NCBI GenBank assembly: GCA_003819975.1
Contig: RPPU01000003.1
Coordinates: 1 to 31,454 of the forward strand
DNA from: Desulfobacteraceae bacterium
GTDB lineage: Bacteria > Desulfobacterota > DSM-4660 > Desulfatiglandales > HGW-15
DNA: 31,454 nucleotides
Reading direction: 5' to 3'
In this document: positions 25,342 to 31,454 of the stretch, in pieces
Layout: every line of letters starts with the position of its first letter
How positions within the stretch are numbered: the stretch's first letter is position 1
Notes under the pieces: generated by a model
Database searches by the model: none
The model's input: the letters and a program-made list of their open reading frames with translations, nothing else
Told to the model about the DNA's origin: nothing
Translations under genes and position numbers: made by a program

Positions 25342-25395
25342 TAGGGGTGGGTCACAATTTTTTCCTGAAATTGTTTGCTTTGAAACCCGCCCCTA
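25342..25395. repeat. Long imperfect GTAGGGGC-class inverted repeat
   Basis: TAGGGGTGGGT (25342-25352) and ACCCGCCCCTA (25385-25395) pair with one mismatch, and CACAATTT / AAATTGT-type inner arms extend the fold. It lies directly before the module 1 LolA-like gene, the same place where module 2 carries a similar element (30240-30269). Confidence 0.6.
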
Positions 25396-25415
25396 CTCAA
25401 AATTGGAGAGAAAGA

Positions 25416-26204
25416 ATGATTAGTCGCTTCAAAATCAAAATGGGCGTTCTATTTATCTTTATGATATTTGTTATAGCCGGTTTGCCTGCTCCGGTTGTCA
25501 TGGCTTTGACTACGCAAGAGATTTTGAAAAAAGCAGATGAAGCCAGAGGCGGTAATTTTGACGGGTTGGAATGGGAGATGGTCATTGATACGGTTGAAAA
25601 AGGCCGACCCCGGCAAAGGACCCTGCAGGTGACCTTGCGCGGTTATGATGCGGTGGTTGAATTCCTGACCCCGGCCGAAACCAAGGGCATGAAACTGCTC
25701 GTCGTCGACCGGAATATGTGGTTTTCAAAACCCGGTCTTTCCATGCCCGTGGCCATTTCGGCCAGGCAAAAATTGGCCGGCGGCGCAGCCGGCGGGGATA
25801 TTGCGGCGACCAATTATGTGGCGGATTATAGGGTGATCCATGAAGCGGAAGAGGTTCTAAGCGGCGAACCCTGTTATCTCTACGATCTAAGTGCGATTGA
25901 AAAAAAAGTCACTTATGAGCGCATCAAATACTGGATTTCCAAAGAACGACTGGTGGGCCTTAAAGCGGAGTTTTATACCGTATCGGGCAAGCTGTTCAAG
26001 ACCGCCTTATTCGAATATGATAACCGTGTGTTCGTTCAGGGCCAAAACCGGCCTTTTATATCCAAAATGACCATAACCGGCGCTCTGCTGAAAGACGATG
26101 TGACCATTATGACGTACCGCAAGCCGGTGTTGAAGAAAGTGCCGGATGAGATGTTTCATCTGAATCTGCCGGTGAAAAAGCCGGAAGAGAAAGATAATAG
26201 ATAA
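25416..26204 (+). CDS. LolA-like periplasmic outer-membrane lipoprotein-sorting protein (module 1)
   Basis: The 262-residue protein belongs to the LolA-like COG2834 group. It has a signal peptide with likely cleavage at VMA|LTTQ and family motifs FLTPAETKGMKLLVVDRNMWF and ARQKLAGGAAGGDIAATNYVADY. Family members have a half-barrel that shields a lipid while carrying it through the periplasm. A GTG at 25347 would add 23 residues but lies inside a palindromic repeat; I chose ATG 25416, which has GGAGAG seven bases upstream, exactly as in copy 2. It follows its ATPase and permease and presumably receives their substrate. Confidence 0.88.
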   Translation: MISRFKIKMGVLFIFMIFVIAGLPAPVVMALTTQEILKKADEARGGNFDGLEWEMVIDTVEKGRPRQRTLQVTLRGYDAVVEFLTPAETKGMKLLVVDRNMWFSKPGLSMPVAISARQKLAGGAAGGDIAATNYVADYRVIHEAEEVLSGEPCYLYDLSAIEKKVTYERIKYWISKERLVGLKAEFYTVSGKLFKTALFEYDNRVFVQGQNRPFISKMTITGALLKDDVTIMTYRKPVLKKVPDEMFHLNLPVKKPEEKDNR

Positions 26205-26228
26205 ATCACAACCGCTCAGGTAGCCGGG

Positions 26229-26256
26229 AGTCAGAATTCAGAATTCAGAATCAGAA
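26229..26256. repeat. AGTCAGAATTCAGAATTCAGAAT tandem repeat
   Basis: TCAGAAT is repeated about three times in a 28-base tract, starting with the AGTCAGAAT word seen at 14471 and 25299. It lies in the non-coding gap between the module 1 LolA-like gene and the radical SAM gene. Confidence 0.5.
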
Positions 26257-26330
26257 AGGGGTCAAGGGTAAAAACAAAGAGCATTGAAACGAGATTAAGA
26301 AGGCTCGGAATTAAAGCAAGGACCGATGGG

Positions 26331-26359
26331 TGTAGGGGGCAGGCCCCTGTGCCTGCCCA
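26331..26359. repeat. GTAGGGGGCAGG palindromic element
   Basis: GGGCAGG (26337-26343) and CCTGCCC (26352-26358) are inverted around CCCCTGTG, beginning with the GTAGGGG end typical of the other palindromes here. The right-hand CCCCTAC end is missing, so it is a partial copy. Confidence 0.45.
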
Positions 26360-26449
26360 GCATGATTCTATAAATAAATATCGAACATGGAATATCGAAT
26401 AACGAAGGAGTGAAAAGCGCAAACATTTAGAGTGCGGCGACGCGTCACA

Positions 26450-26465
26450 CGAGGGCTCCTGCCCT
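26450..26465. repeat. 16-base hairpin repeat shared with 4483-4498
   Basis: CGAGGGCTCCTGCCCT occurs here on the plus strand and at 4483-4498 on the minus strand. Its core AGGGC-TCCT-GCCCT is a perfect five-pair hairpin. Two identical copies 22 kb apart in non-coding DNA suggest a small dispersed element. Confidence 0.4.
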
Positions 26466-26534
26466 TATCCGCGCATTCCAAGGAATGTAAAAAAAAGTGA
26501 CAACTTTAAATCAGGACTTGACCTAACGAGGTTT

Positions 26535-26587
26535 GTAGAGACGCACGGCTCAGTAGAGCGCGGCTCTACTGAGCCGTGCGTCTCTAC
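26535..26587. repeat. Perfect 25-bp inverted repeat around a 3-base loop
   Basis: The arm 26535-26559 (starting GTAGAGACGCACGGCTC) is the exact reverse complement of 26563-26587, with loop GCG. It would form a 25-pair hairpin in RNA or a cruciform in DNA. There is no U-run after it, and it lies 125 bases before the radical SAM gene. The GTAGAG...CTCTAC ends make it a cousin of the GTAGGGGC elements. Confidence 0.8.
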
Positions 26588-26711
26588 CGATAGAATAGCG
26601 TTTATCTCGGACATTCTCCGGATCTGAAATCTATTTAAAGGTTCTGAATGCCATCTATTGGAGTAGTAATTTATTTCAATTATAAATTTTTCAGAAAGGA
26701 CTGTTTAAATT

Positions 26712-28040
26712 ATGCGCCCGACAAAAATTCTATTGGTTTCACCGGTCAGTCAAAACAAAATCCTAGGTGAGGATTTTTATTTTAAACTGCCGCTCTTGGC
26801 GTTGCCCTCGCTGGCCGCCTATACGCCGCCGGATTGCGAAGTCAGCATGATCGACGAGCGCGTGCAAAAGCTCGATGAAAACGTCGATGTCGACTTGGTG
26901 GGTATTACCTCCATGACCGCGTTGGCGCCGCGCGCCTATCAGATCGCCGATCGCTTCCGCAGCCGGGGTGTAACGGTGGTGATGGGCGGCATGCATCCCT
27001 CGGCCCGGCCCGAGGAGGCGCTGAACCATTGCAACAGCGTAGTGGTGGGCGAGGGTGAATTGGTTTGGCCGCAATTGGTGGAGGATTTTAAACAAGGCCG
27101 CCTGAAACGGATTTACAAGGCCGAGCAGTTATTCGATATGACCGGTACGCGATTACCGCGCTGGGACATTACGGATAAGAATTTGTACAGTCCGGTGGAT
27201 TTCATCGAAACCACCCGGGGTTGTCCCTTGAGTTGTCATTTCTGCGCGGTTACCAACTTTTTCGGCGGGCATTACCGCACCAAACCTTTGGAGCTGATCG
27301 AGCGCATGGTCGCGGAAGTCAAACCCACGCCTAAACGACTGGCGCTTAAAAATATGGTATTTTTCGTGGACGACAACATCGTGGGCAACCGCACTCATTG
27401 CAAGGAACTCTTGACCATGTTGAAAGCTTATAAGATCCAGTGGGTGGGTCAGGCTTCCATCACGGTCACCCGCGATGAAGAAATCATGAAATTGATGTCG
27501 GAAACCCGCTGTCTGGGCCTGCTGATCGGCATGGAAAGTCTTTCGGAAGAAGTCTTGGCCGAGTGTCACAAAAAAGTCAATCGGCCGTCCGAGTATCTGG
27601 CGGCGGTGGAGAAGCTGCATCAATACGGGATCGGCGCCAAGGCCAGTTTTATCGTGGGTTTCGATCACGACGACGTGACCGTGTTCGATCAGCTCGCCGG
27701 TTTTGTGCGCAAATCCAATCTGGACAGTGTTTATTTCAGCATCCTGACTCCTTATCCGGGCACGCGCTTTTACGATCAGATGGAGAGCGAAGGCCGGATC
27801 CTGCACCACAACTGGGAGAAATACGATACGGCCCATGTGGTTTTCAAGCCCGCGCGTATGACGCCGGAACAACTCCAGCAAGGTTTTTTCAAGCTTTACA
27901 AAAAAGCACTCTCTTTTTCTTCCATTGCCCAGAGGCTCTGGCGCGCCAGGACCCAGTTGCAGTTTTTTTTGCCGGACAACTTGGCGTTCCGGTATTGCAT
28001 ACGCAAACTGGCCAAAGCCCGACGCAACGAGCCGGACTAG
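26712..28040 (+). CDS. B12-binding-domain radical SAM protein
   Basis: The 442-residue protein has an N-terminal cobalamin-binding-like domain (about 5-140: KILLVSPV, VDLVGITSMT, VVMGGMHPS, VVVGEGELVWP). A radical SAM core follows with the cluster motif CPLSCHFC (Cys171, Cys175, Cys178), then FVDDNIVGN, LLIGMESL and ILTPYPGTRFYD. A D-x-H-x-x-G motif is absent, so cobalamin would bind without a lower His ligand, as is usual in this class. Members methylate or rearrange unactivated carbons in lipids and pigments; the substrate is unknown. AGAAAGGA lies about 11 bases before the ATG. It stands between two Lol-like modules, and a terminator follows at 28075. A role in modifying the lipid those modules carry is inference only. 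Confidence 0.88.
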   Translation: MRPTKILLVSPVSQNKILGEDFYFKLPLLALPSLAAYTPPDCEVSMIDERVQKLDENVDVDLVGITSMTALAPRAYQIADRFRSRGVTVVMGGMHPSARPEEALNHCNSVVVGEGELVWPQLVEDFKQGRLKRIYKAEQLFDMTGTRLPRWDITDKNLYSPVDFIETTRGCPLSCHFCAVTNFFGGHYRTKPLELIERMVAEVKPTPKRLALKNMVFFVDDNIVGNRTHCKELLTMLKAYKIQWVGQASITVTRDEEIMKLMSETRCLGLLIGMESLSEEVLAECHKKVNRPSEYLAAVEKLHQYGIGAKASFIVGFDHDDVTVFDQLAGFVRKSNLDSVYFSILTPYPGTRFYDQMESEGRILHHNWEKYDTAHVVFKPARMTPEQLQQGFFKLYKKALSFSSIAQRLWRARTQLQFFLPDNLAFRYCIRKLAKARRNEPD

Positions 28041-28074
28041 ATTTTTAAAACCAATAATCAACGATCGGATCCGA

Positions 28075-28099
28075 CCTCGGGCATGCCCGGGGTTTTTTT
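28075..28099 (+). terminator. Intrinsic terminator after the radical SAM gene
   Basis: CCTCGGG-CATG-CCCGGGG forms a seven-pair stem with a four-base loop, followed by seven T residues (28093-28099). It separates the radical SAM gene from module 2. Confidence 0.85.
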
Positions 28100-28237
28100 A
28101 TTACCGGGTCAGATTTTCCCCTTCATTCCCTGCGATACCCCTTTGTCGCCAGCTCTGTCCTTTTATCGCTTAATCATTCAAAAAGAGTAGGCCCTTCTTT
28201 ACATTAGATACAGAAATGATCAAAAGGAGGTTGCCGC

Positions 28238-28927
28238 GTGTCATTAATTGAAATGAAAAATATAAAAAAGGACTATTTTTTAGGAGAAACCGTGGTGCGG
28301 GCATTAAGGGGAATCGATTTGCAGGTTGAAGCAGGCGAGTTTATCGCCATCTGGGGGCCATCCGGTTCCGGAAAAACCACGCTCCTGAATCTGATCGGAG
28401 CGATCGATGAACCTACGGAGGGTGAATTAAGCATGAGGGGCCGGGAGGTTTGTTCTTTGTCTGATAATCAATGCAGCGAATTGCGCAATCAGACCGTTGG
28501 TTTTATTTTTCAGGGTTTTAATTTAGTACCGGTGCTTTCAGCTCTTGAGAATGTGATGTTGCCGCTGCAGATCCGGGGCCTGTCCGCGGCGGAAGCCAAG
28601 GCTAAAGCACTGGTTCGTTTACAGGAGGTGGGCTTGGCCGATCTGGTCCAAAATCGGCCGTCCAAAATGTCGGGCGGCCAGCAACAACGCGTAGCCATTG
28701 CCCGAGCTCTGGTGACCGGCCCTGCGCTGGTCATTGCCGACGAGCCGACCGCCAACCTGGATTCGGAAACCGCGCGCATGATCATTGATCTGATGCGGGC
28801 GTTGAATGAAAAAGACCAGACCACTTTTATTTTTTCAACCCATGACCAGCGCCTTTTGGATCGGGTCAAACGGCTGGTGCGTTTGGAAGACGGTCGGATC
28901 GTAAACGGAGGATCCAAACCATGTTGA
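28238..28927 (+). CDS. LolD/MacB-type ABC transporter ATPase (module 2)
   Basis: This 229-residue paralogue of the ATPase at 23297 has the same length and near-identical motifs (GPSGSGKT, MSGGQQQ, LVIADEPTANLDSE, FSTHD). It starts at GTG 28238, preceded by AAAAGGAGG at a suitable distance. As in module 1 it overlaps the permease start by seven bases. The last 100 bases are especially close to copy 1: 23878-23907 and 28818-28847 look identical. This suggests either strong constraint or gene conversion. Confidence 0.93.
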   Translation: MSLIEMKNIKKDYFLGETVVRALRGIDLQVEAGEFIAIWGPSGSGKTTLLNLIGAIDEPTEGELSMRGREVCSLSDNQCSELRNQTVGFIFQGFNLVPVLSALENVMLPLQIRGLSAAEAKAKALVRLQEVGLADLVQNRPSKMSGGQQQRVAIARALVTGPALVIADEPTANLDSETARMIIDLMRALNEKDQTTFIFSTHDQRLLDRVKRLVRLEDGRIVNGGSKPC

Positions 28928-30159
28928 AATGGATGAAATTAGCGGTTCGTAATGTTCTCAGAAACAAACGCCGATCACTGGTTACCTTATCGGCCGTTGG
29001 GTTCGGTTTTGCAGCGATCAGTCTGTTTCGAGGTTACACGGATAATATGTATTATGGCGTTCGAGAGTCGTCCATCCGCGGTGAGGGTCTCGGACATCTG
29101 ACGATTTACAAGGCCGGATGGTTAGTAAAAGGCAAACTCGATCCACAGCGCTATATGTTTTCAAATGCGGAGATCAAGCAGATCATAAAAACAATCGAAG
29201 AAGAAAAGGCGGTGATCGTGGCCACTCCGCAGATCCATATCGCCGGACTGGTTTCCAATGGGAAGATTTCCACTATTTTCATGGCGCAAGGAGTTATTCC
29301 CAAAGATGATAAAATCATCAAAGGACGATGGGGTACATTCAGACCCGTTCAGGGCGAACTTTTAAGCGAAAAAAAAGACTATGGAGTGGAAGTGGCCCAG
29401 GATCTGGCCAAATATCTGAGTCTGGAACCCGGGAAAGAAGGCGTCGTTATGGCCACGACCCTTGCGGGACAAATGAACGCCATGGACATGTACGTGTCGG
29501 GTATTTACGATTCCGGTTCCGATGCGACCAATGACAAATTCATGCGGGTTAATTACACTTATGCGCAAGCCCTGTATGATACGGATAAAGCCGAAAAAAT
29601 CGTGGTTTTATTGGATGATTGGCAAAAAACCGAGCCGATGCGCTTACGCCTTTCAACCAAACTAGCCAAAGCCGGTTTTGCGGTTGAGATCAAAACCTGG
29701 AGGGAATTATCCGTTTTTTATCTAAAAGTTAGAGGAATGTTTGACATGATTTTCCTCTTTTTGTTTTCTATTGTTTTGATCATCGTCGTCATGAGTACGA
29801 TCAATACCATGAGTATGGCTGTTTTGGAAAGAACAAAGGAGATCGGAACCCTGAGGGCTTTGGGTTTAAAACGCAGAGGCGTCTCATTGCTTTTTGCCAT
29901 GGAGGGCGGTTTGTTGGGGCTTCTCGGGAGCCTGATGGGGATAATATTGCATTGCGCAGCCTGGTCCCTGATTCGTGTGCTTGCGCCGACCTATACTCCG
30001 CCCGGGATCTCCACGCCCGTGCCTTTGGTTGTACATCTGGTGCCCCAGTCTTTGCTGGTATTGATGATCTGTTTGATGTTCCTTTCTTTAATAGCGGCAA
30101 TCATACCGGCCAGGCGAGCAGCCGGGCAGAATGTCGTGGATGCCCTTGGGCATGTCTAG
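28921..30159 (+). CDS. FtsX/LolC-type ABC permease (module 2)
   Basis: The 412-residue paralogue of the permease at 23980 has exactly the same length and fold: LAVRNVLRNKRRSLVTL start, periplasmic domain, VVMSTINTMSMAVLERTKEIGTLRALGLKRR core and IIPARRAAGQNVVDAL end. The membrane parts are nearly the same, while the periplasmic domain differs more, for example around residues 145-165 (WGTFRPVQGELLSEKKD against FSSYGPIKGAALDDQKM). That fits two pumps with different partners or cargo. Confidence 0.92.
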   Translation: MLKWMKLAVRNVLRNKRRSLVTLSAVGFGFAAISLFRGYTDNMYYGVRESSIRGEGLGHLTIYKAGWLVKGKLDPQRYMFSNAEIKQIIKTIEEEKAVIVATPQIHIAGLVSNGKISTIFMAQGVIPKDDKIIKGRWGTFRPVQGELLSEKKDYGVEVAQDLAKYLSLEPGKEGVVMATTLAGQMNAMDMYVSGIYDSGSDATNDKFMRVNYTYAQALYDTDKAEKIVVLLDDWQKTEPMRLRLSTKLAKAGFAVEIKTWRELSVFYLKVRGMFDMIFLFLFSIVLIIVVMSTINTMSMAVLERTKEIGTLRALGLKRRGVSLLFAMEGGLLGLLGSLMGIILHCAAWSLIRVLAPTYTPPGISTPVPLVVHLVPQSLLVLMICLMFLSLIAAIIPARRAAGQNVVDALGHV

Positions 30160-30239
30160 ATTTTTTCGATTCCGTAAAAACAGGGAATCGGAAAAACCGC
30201 ATAAGATAATTGTTGCCGAGAAACGTTTCATATAATGCC

Positions 30240-30269
30240 GTAGGGGCAGGTTTTAAATCTGCCCCTTAC
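30240..30269. repeat. GTAGGGGCAG palindromic element
   Basis: GTAGGGGCAG (30240-30249) and CTGCCCCTTAC (30259-30269) pair with one extra T around an AT-rich centre. It lies directly before the module 2 LolA-like gene, matching the element before the module 1 copy. Confidence 0.65.
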
Positions 30270-30300
30270 CAAAAAAAACAAATCTGTTTGGAGAGAAAAA

Positions 30301-31056
30301 ATGTTTTCAAGATATAAATATCGTTTATTCGTTTTAGTGCTCGGCTTTATTCTGCTTTGTTTTCATGCTCCGGCTTCAGCCGACCTGACACCCCGGGACA
30401 TTCTCAAAAAGGCGGACCAAGCCCGGGGGAACTTGGGAGGGGTGGAGTGGGAAATCGAAATCCAATCGATTGAAGAAGGCCGGCAACAAGATAGGGTTCT
30501 TAAGGTGACGGCTCGTGATTTTAATTCCTTGGCCGAATTCCTGGAGCCGGCCAAGGTCAAGGGGCAAAAAATTCTGATGATCGACCGCAATATGTGGTTC
30601 ATGAAACCGGGTCTCTCCAAGGCCGTGCCGATTTCGCCCAGGCAAAAATTAATGGGCGGAGCAGCCAACGGCGACATCGCTTCCACCAATTATGCCGGCG
30701 ATTATGAGGTCAGCCGATTCTCCGAGGAGCAAGCTGACGGTGCGGCTTGTTATCTTTTCGATCTGAAGGCGATCGACAAGAAGGTGACCTATGATCGCAT
30801 CAAATACTGGGTTTCAAAAGAGCATCTGCTTGGAGTGAAAGCCGAATTCTATACGGTTTCCGGCAAGCTGTTCAAGACCGCTGAATTCAGATATGAGAAC
30901 AGCATTACGGTTGACGGCCAAATCCATGCTTTTATCTCGCAGATGATCATCATGGATGCGGTTATCAAAGAAGATATTACGACTATGATCTATCGCAGAG
31001 CGGTCGTGAAGAAGGTGTCGGATTCCGTTTTCAATTTAAATCTGTTGTTGCGATAA
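30301..31056 (+). CDS. LolA-like periplasmic outer-membrane lipoprotein-sorting protein (module 2)
   Basis: The 251-residue paralogue of the protein at 25416 has a signal peptide cleaved near ASA|DLTP and motifs FLEPAKVKGQKILMIDRNMWF and SPRQKLMGGAANGDIASTNYAGDY. The ATG has the same GGAGAGAAA leader as copy 1, which confirms both starts. It follows the module 2 permease after 141 bases that hold a palindromic element. Unlike copy 1, it is followed closely on the same strand by a further secreted-protein gene, which may be its outer-membrane acceptor. Confidence 0.88.
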   Translation: MFSRYKYRLFVLVLGFILLCFHAPASADLTPRDILKKADQARGNLGGVEWEIEIQSIEEGRQQDRVLKVTARDFNSLAEFLEPAKVKGQKILMIDRNMWFMKPGLSKAVPISPRQKLMGGAANGDIASTNYAGDYEVSRFSEEQADGAACYLFDLKAIDKKVTYDRIKYWVSKEHLLGVKAEFYTVSGKLFKTAEFRYENSITVDGQIHAFISQMIIMDAVIKEDITTMIYRRAVVKKVSDSVFNLNLLLR

Positions 31057-31081
31057 AGTCGGCCCTGTTTTTCCTTTTTAT

Positions 31082-31186
31082 TTGAATGCCATAATTCTTA
31101 TTCTGGGAGCTTTGATAGTGGCGGTTAGGCTGCGTGAATCGGTTGCCTCCGGCATAAAAACGCTGCAAAAGGCAAGCGTCCTATGA
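31082..31186 (+). CDS. Possible 34-residue membrane peptide
   Basis: A TTG-started frame encodes a hydrophobic helix (NAIILILGALIVAV) followed by a basic tail, and its stop overlaps the next gene's start (CTATGA). No ribosome-binding site is visible, and the frame may be chance. Confidence 0.15.
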   Translation: MNAIILILGALIVAVRLRESVASGIKTLQKASVL

Positions 31187-31454
31187 ACAAAATCCATAAA
31201 TCGGTTTTTATATTGCTTTTACTTTTATCCTGGATTTGCAAGGTGCAAGTCGCTATTGCCGCTGATCTTTATTTAACAATGGAAAATCAAATTCAAACAG
31301 ACCCGGCCGACTCTTCTCTATTGGTAGATCTCTTTGAAAATCATTTCAATTATGAGTTGCGGGTTTTGACCTATGGTCTGTATCAGGATCCGGCCGCCTC
31401 CACGCAGAATCCGGACAATCGTTTTTTGGATCTACCGCGCTATAAAGGCGATCT
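31183..31454 (+). CDS. N-terminal part of a secreted protein, possibly an outer-membrane beta-barrel
   Basis: The frame starts at ATG 31183, with AAAGG about ten bases upstream, and runs off the window after 90 codons. It begins with a signal peptide (KSVFILLLLLSWIC, likely cleavage at AIA|ADLY). The mature start contains short alternating stretches (FNYELRVLTYGLYQD, NRFLDLPRYKGD) of the kind seen in bacterial outer-membrane barrels. Position right after module 2 suggests it belongs to that transport system. The barrel reading rests on few residues. Confidence 0.55.
   Translation, partial: MNKIHKSVFILLLLLSWICKVQVAIAADLYLTMENQIQTDPADSSLLVDLFENHFNYELRVLTYGLYQDPAASTQNPDNRFLDLPRYKGD

Noticed and set aside
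25347..25415. Upstream GTG extension of the module 1 LolA-like protein
   Set aside because: The extension lies within a palindromic repeat and would bury the signal peptide; ATG 25416 has a proper GGAGAG leader identical to copy 2.
27153..28061. Long minus-strand frame of 302 codons opposite the radical SAM gene
   Set aside because: It is the mirror of a gene with clear radical SAM motifs and strong codon bias; its own product shows no domain and it has no ribosome-binding site.
1..31454. CRISPR arrays, tRNA or rRNA genes and intact insertion sequences
   Set aside because: No regularly spaced direct repeats, no tRNA T-loop pattern, no rRNA-like sequence and no transposase-like protein were seen in reading the window.

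Overview
The window looks like a chromosomal stretch of a Gram-negative bacterium with an outer membrane. The evidence is two LolCDE-type ABC modules with LolA-like periplasmic proteins, a monofunctional peptidoglycan transglycosylase and secreted proteins with signal peptides. The organism uses selenocysteine, because selD itself carries an in-frame UGA at its active site. A giant kinase-like/ATPase/GAF/HisKA_2 sensor, an ANTAR regulator, many GTAGGGGC-type palindromes and AGTCAGAAT repeats together suggest a deltaproteobacterium (Desulfobacterota). That placement is inference, not proof.

Layout. 1-2260: a FliB-like C-terminal fragment (-) and a beta-lactamase-family serine hydrolase (+) broken by one frameshift. 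2464-3591: an MGDG-synthase/MurG-type glycosyltransferase (+). 3816-10119: a signalling locus with an ANTAR response regulator (+) and a convergent 1763-residue sensor histidine kinase (-). 10179-14439: a minus-strand operon of a lipid (diacylglycerol-type) kinase, a beta-propeller-like protein and a Ycf46-like AAA ATPase. 14612-17874: two paralogous GYF/zinc-ribbon membrane proteins and selD (all -). 18406-19569: an unrecognised 183-residue protein and a Cys-rich secreted protein (+). 19786-21822: adenosine deaminase and mtgA (-). 22058-23131: two small membrane proteins (+). 23297-31454: two copies of an ATPase / FtsX permease / LolA-like module (+), separated by a B12-binding radical SAM gene. 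A secreted protein runs off the right end.

Most interesting locus. The gap between the ANTAR regulator and its likely partner kinase contains a promoter-like pair (4732-4759), two hairpins with AxxGxx hexaloops (4769-4801) and an intrinsic terminator (4796-4829) whose 5' arm overlaps the second hairpin. This is the layout of an ANTAR-controlled attenuator. No gene follows it on its own strand, so read-through would be antisense to the kinase; a protein-sequestering small RNA is the other option.

Other points of note: the kinase-like domain of the giant sensor has lost both catalytic aspartates; a 98-bp MITE-like element with 15-nt inverted ends sits between add and its upstream region, with the add ribosome-binding site inside the target duplication; and selD needs UGA read-through. 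I saw no tRNA, rRNA, CRISPR array or insertion-sequence transposase gene.
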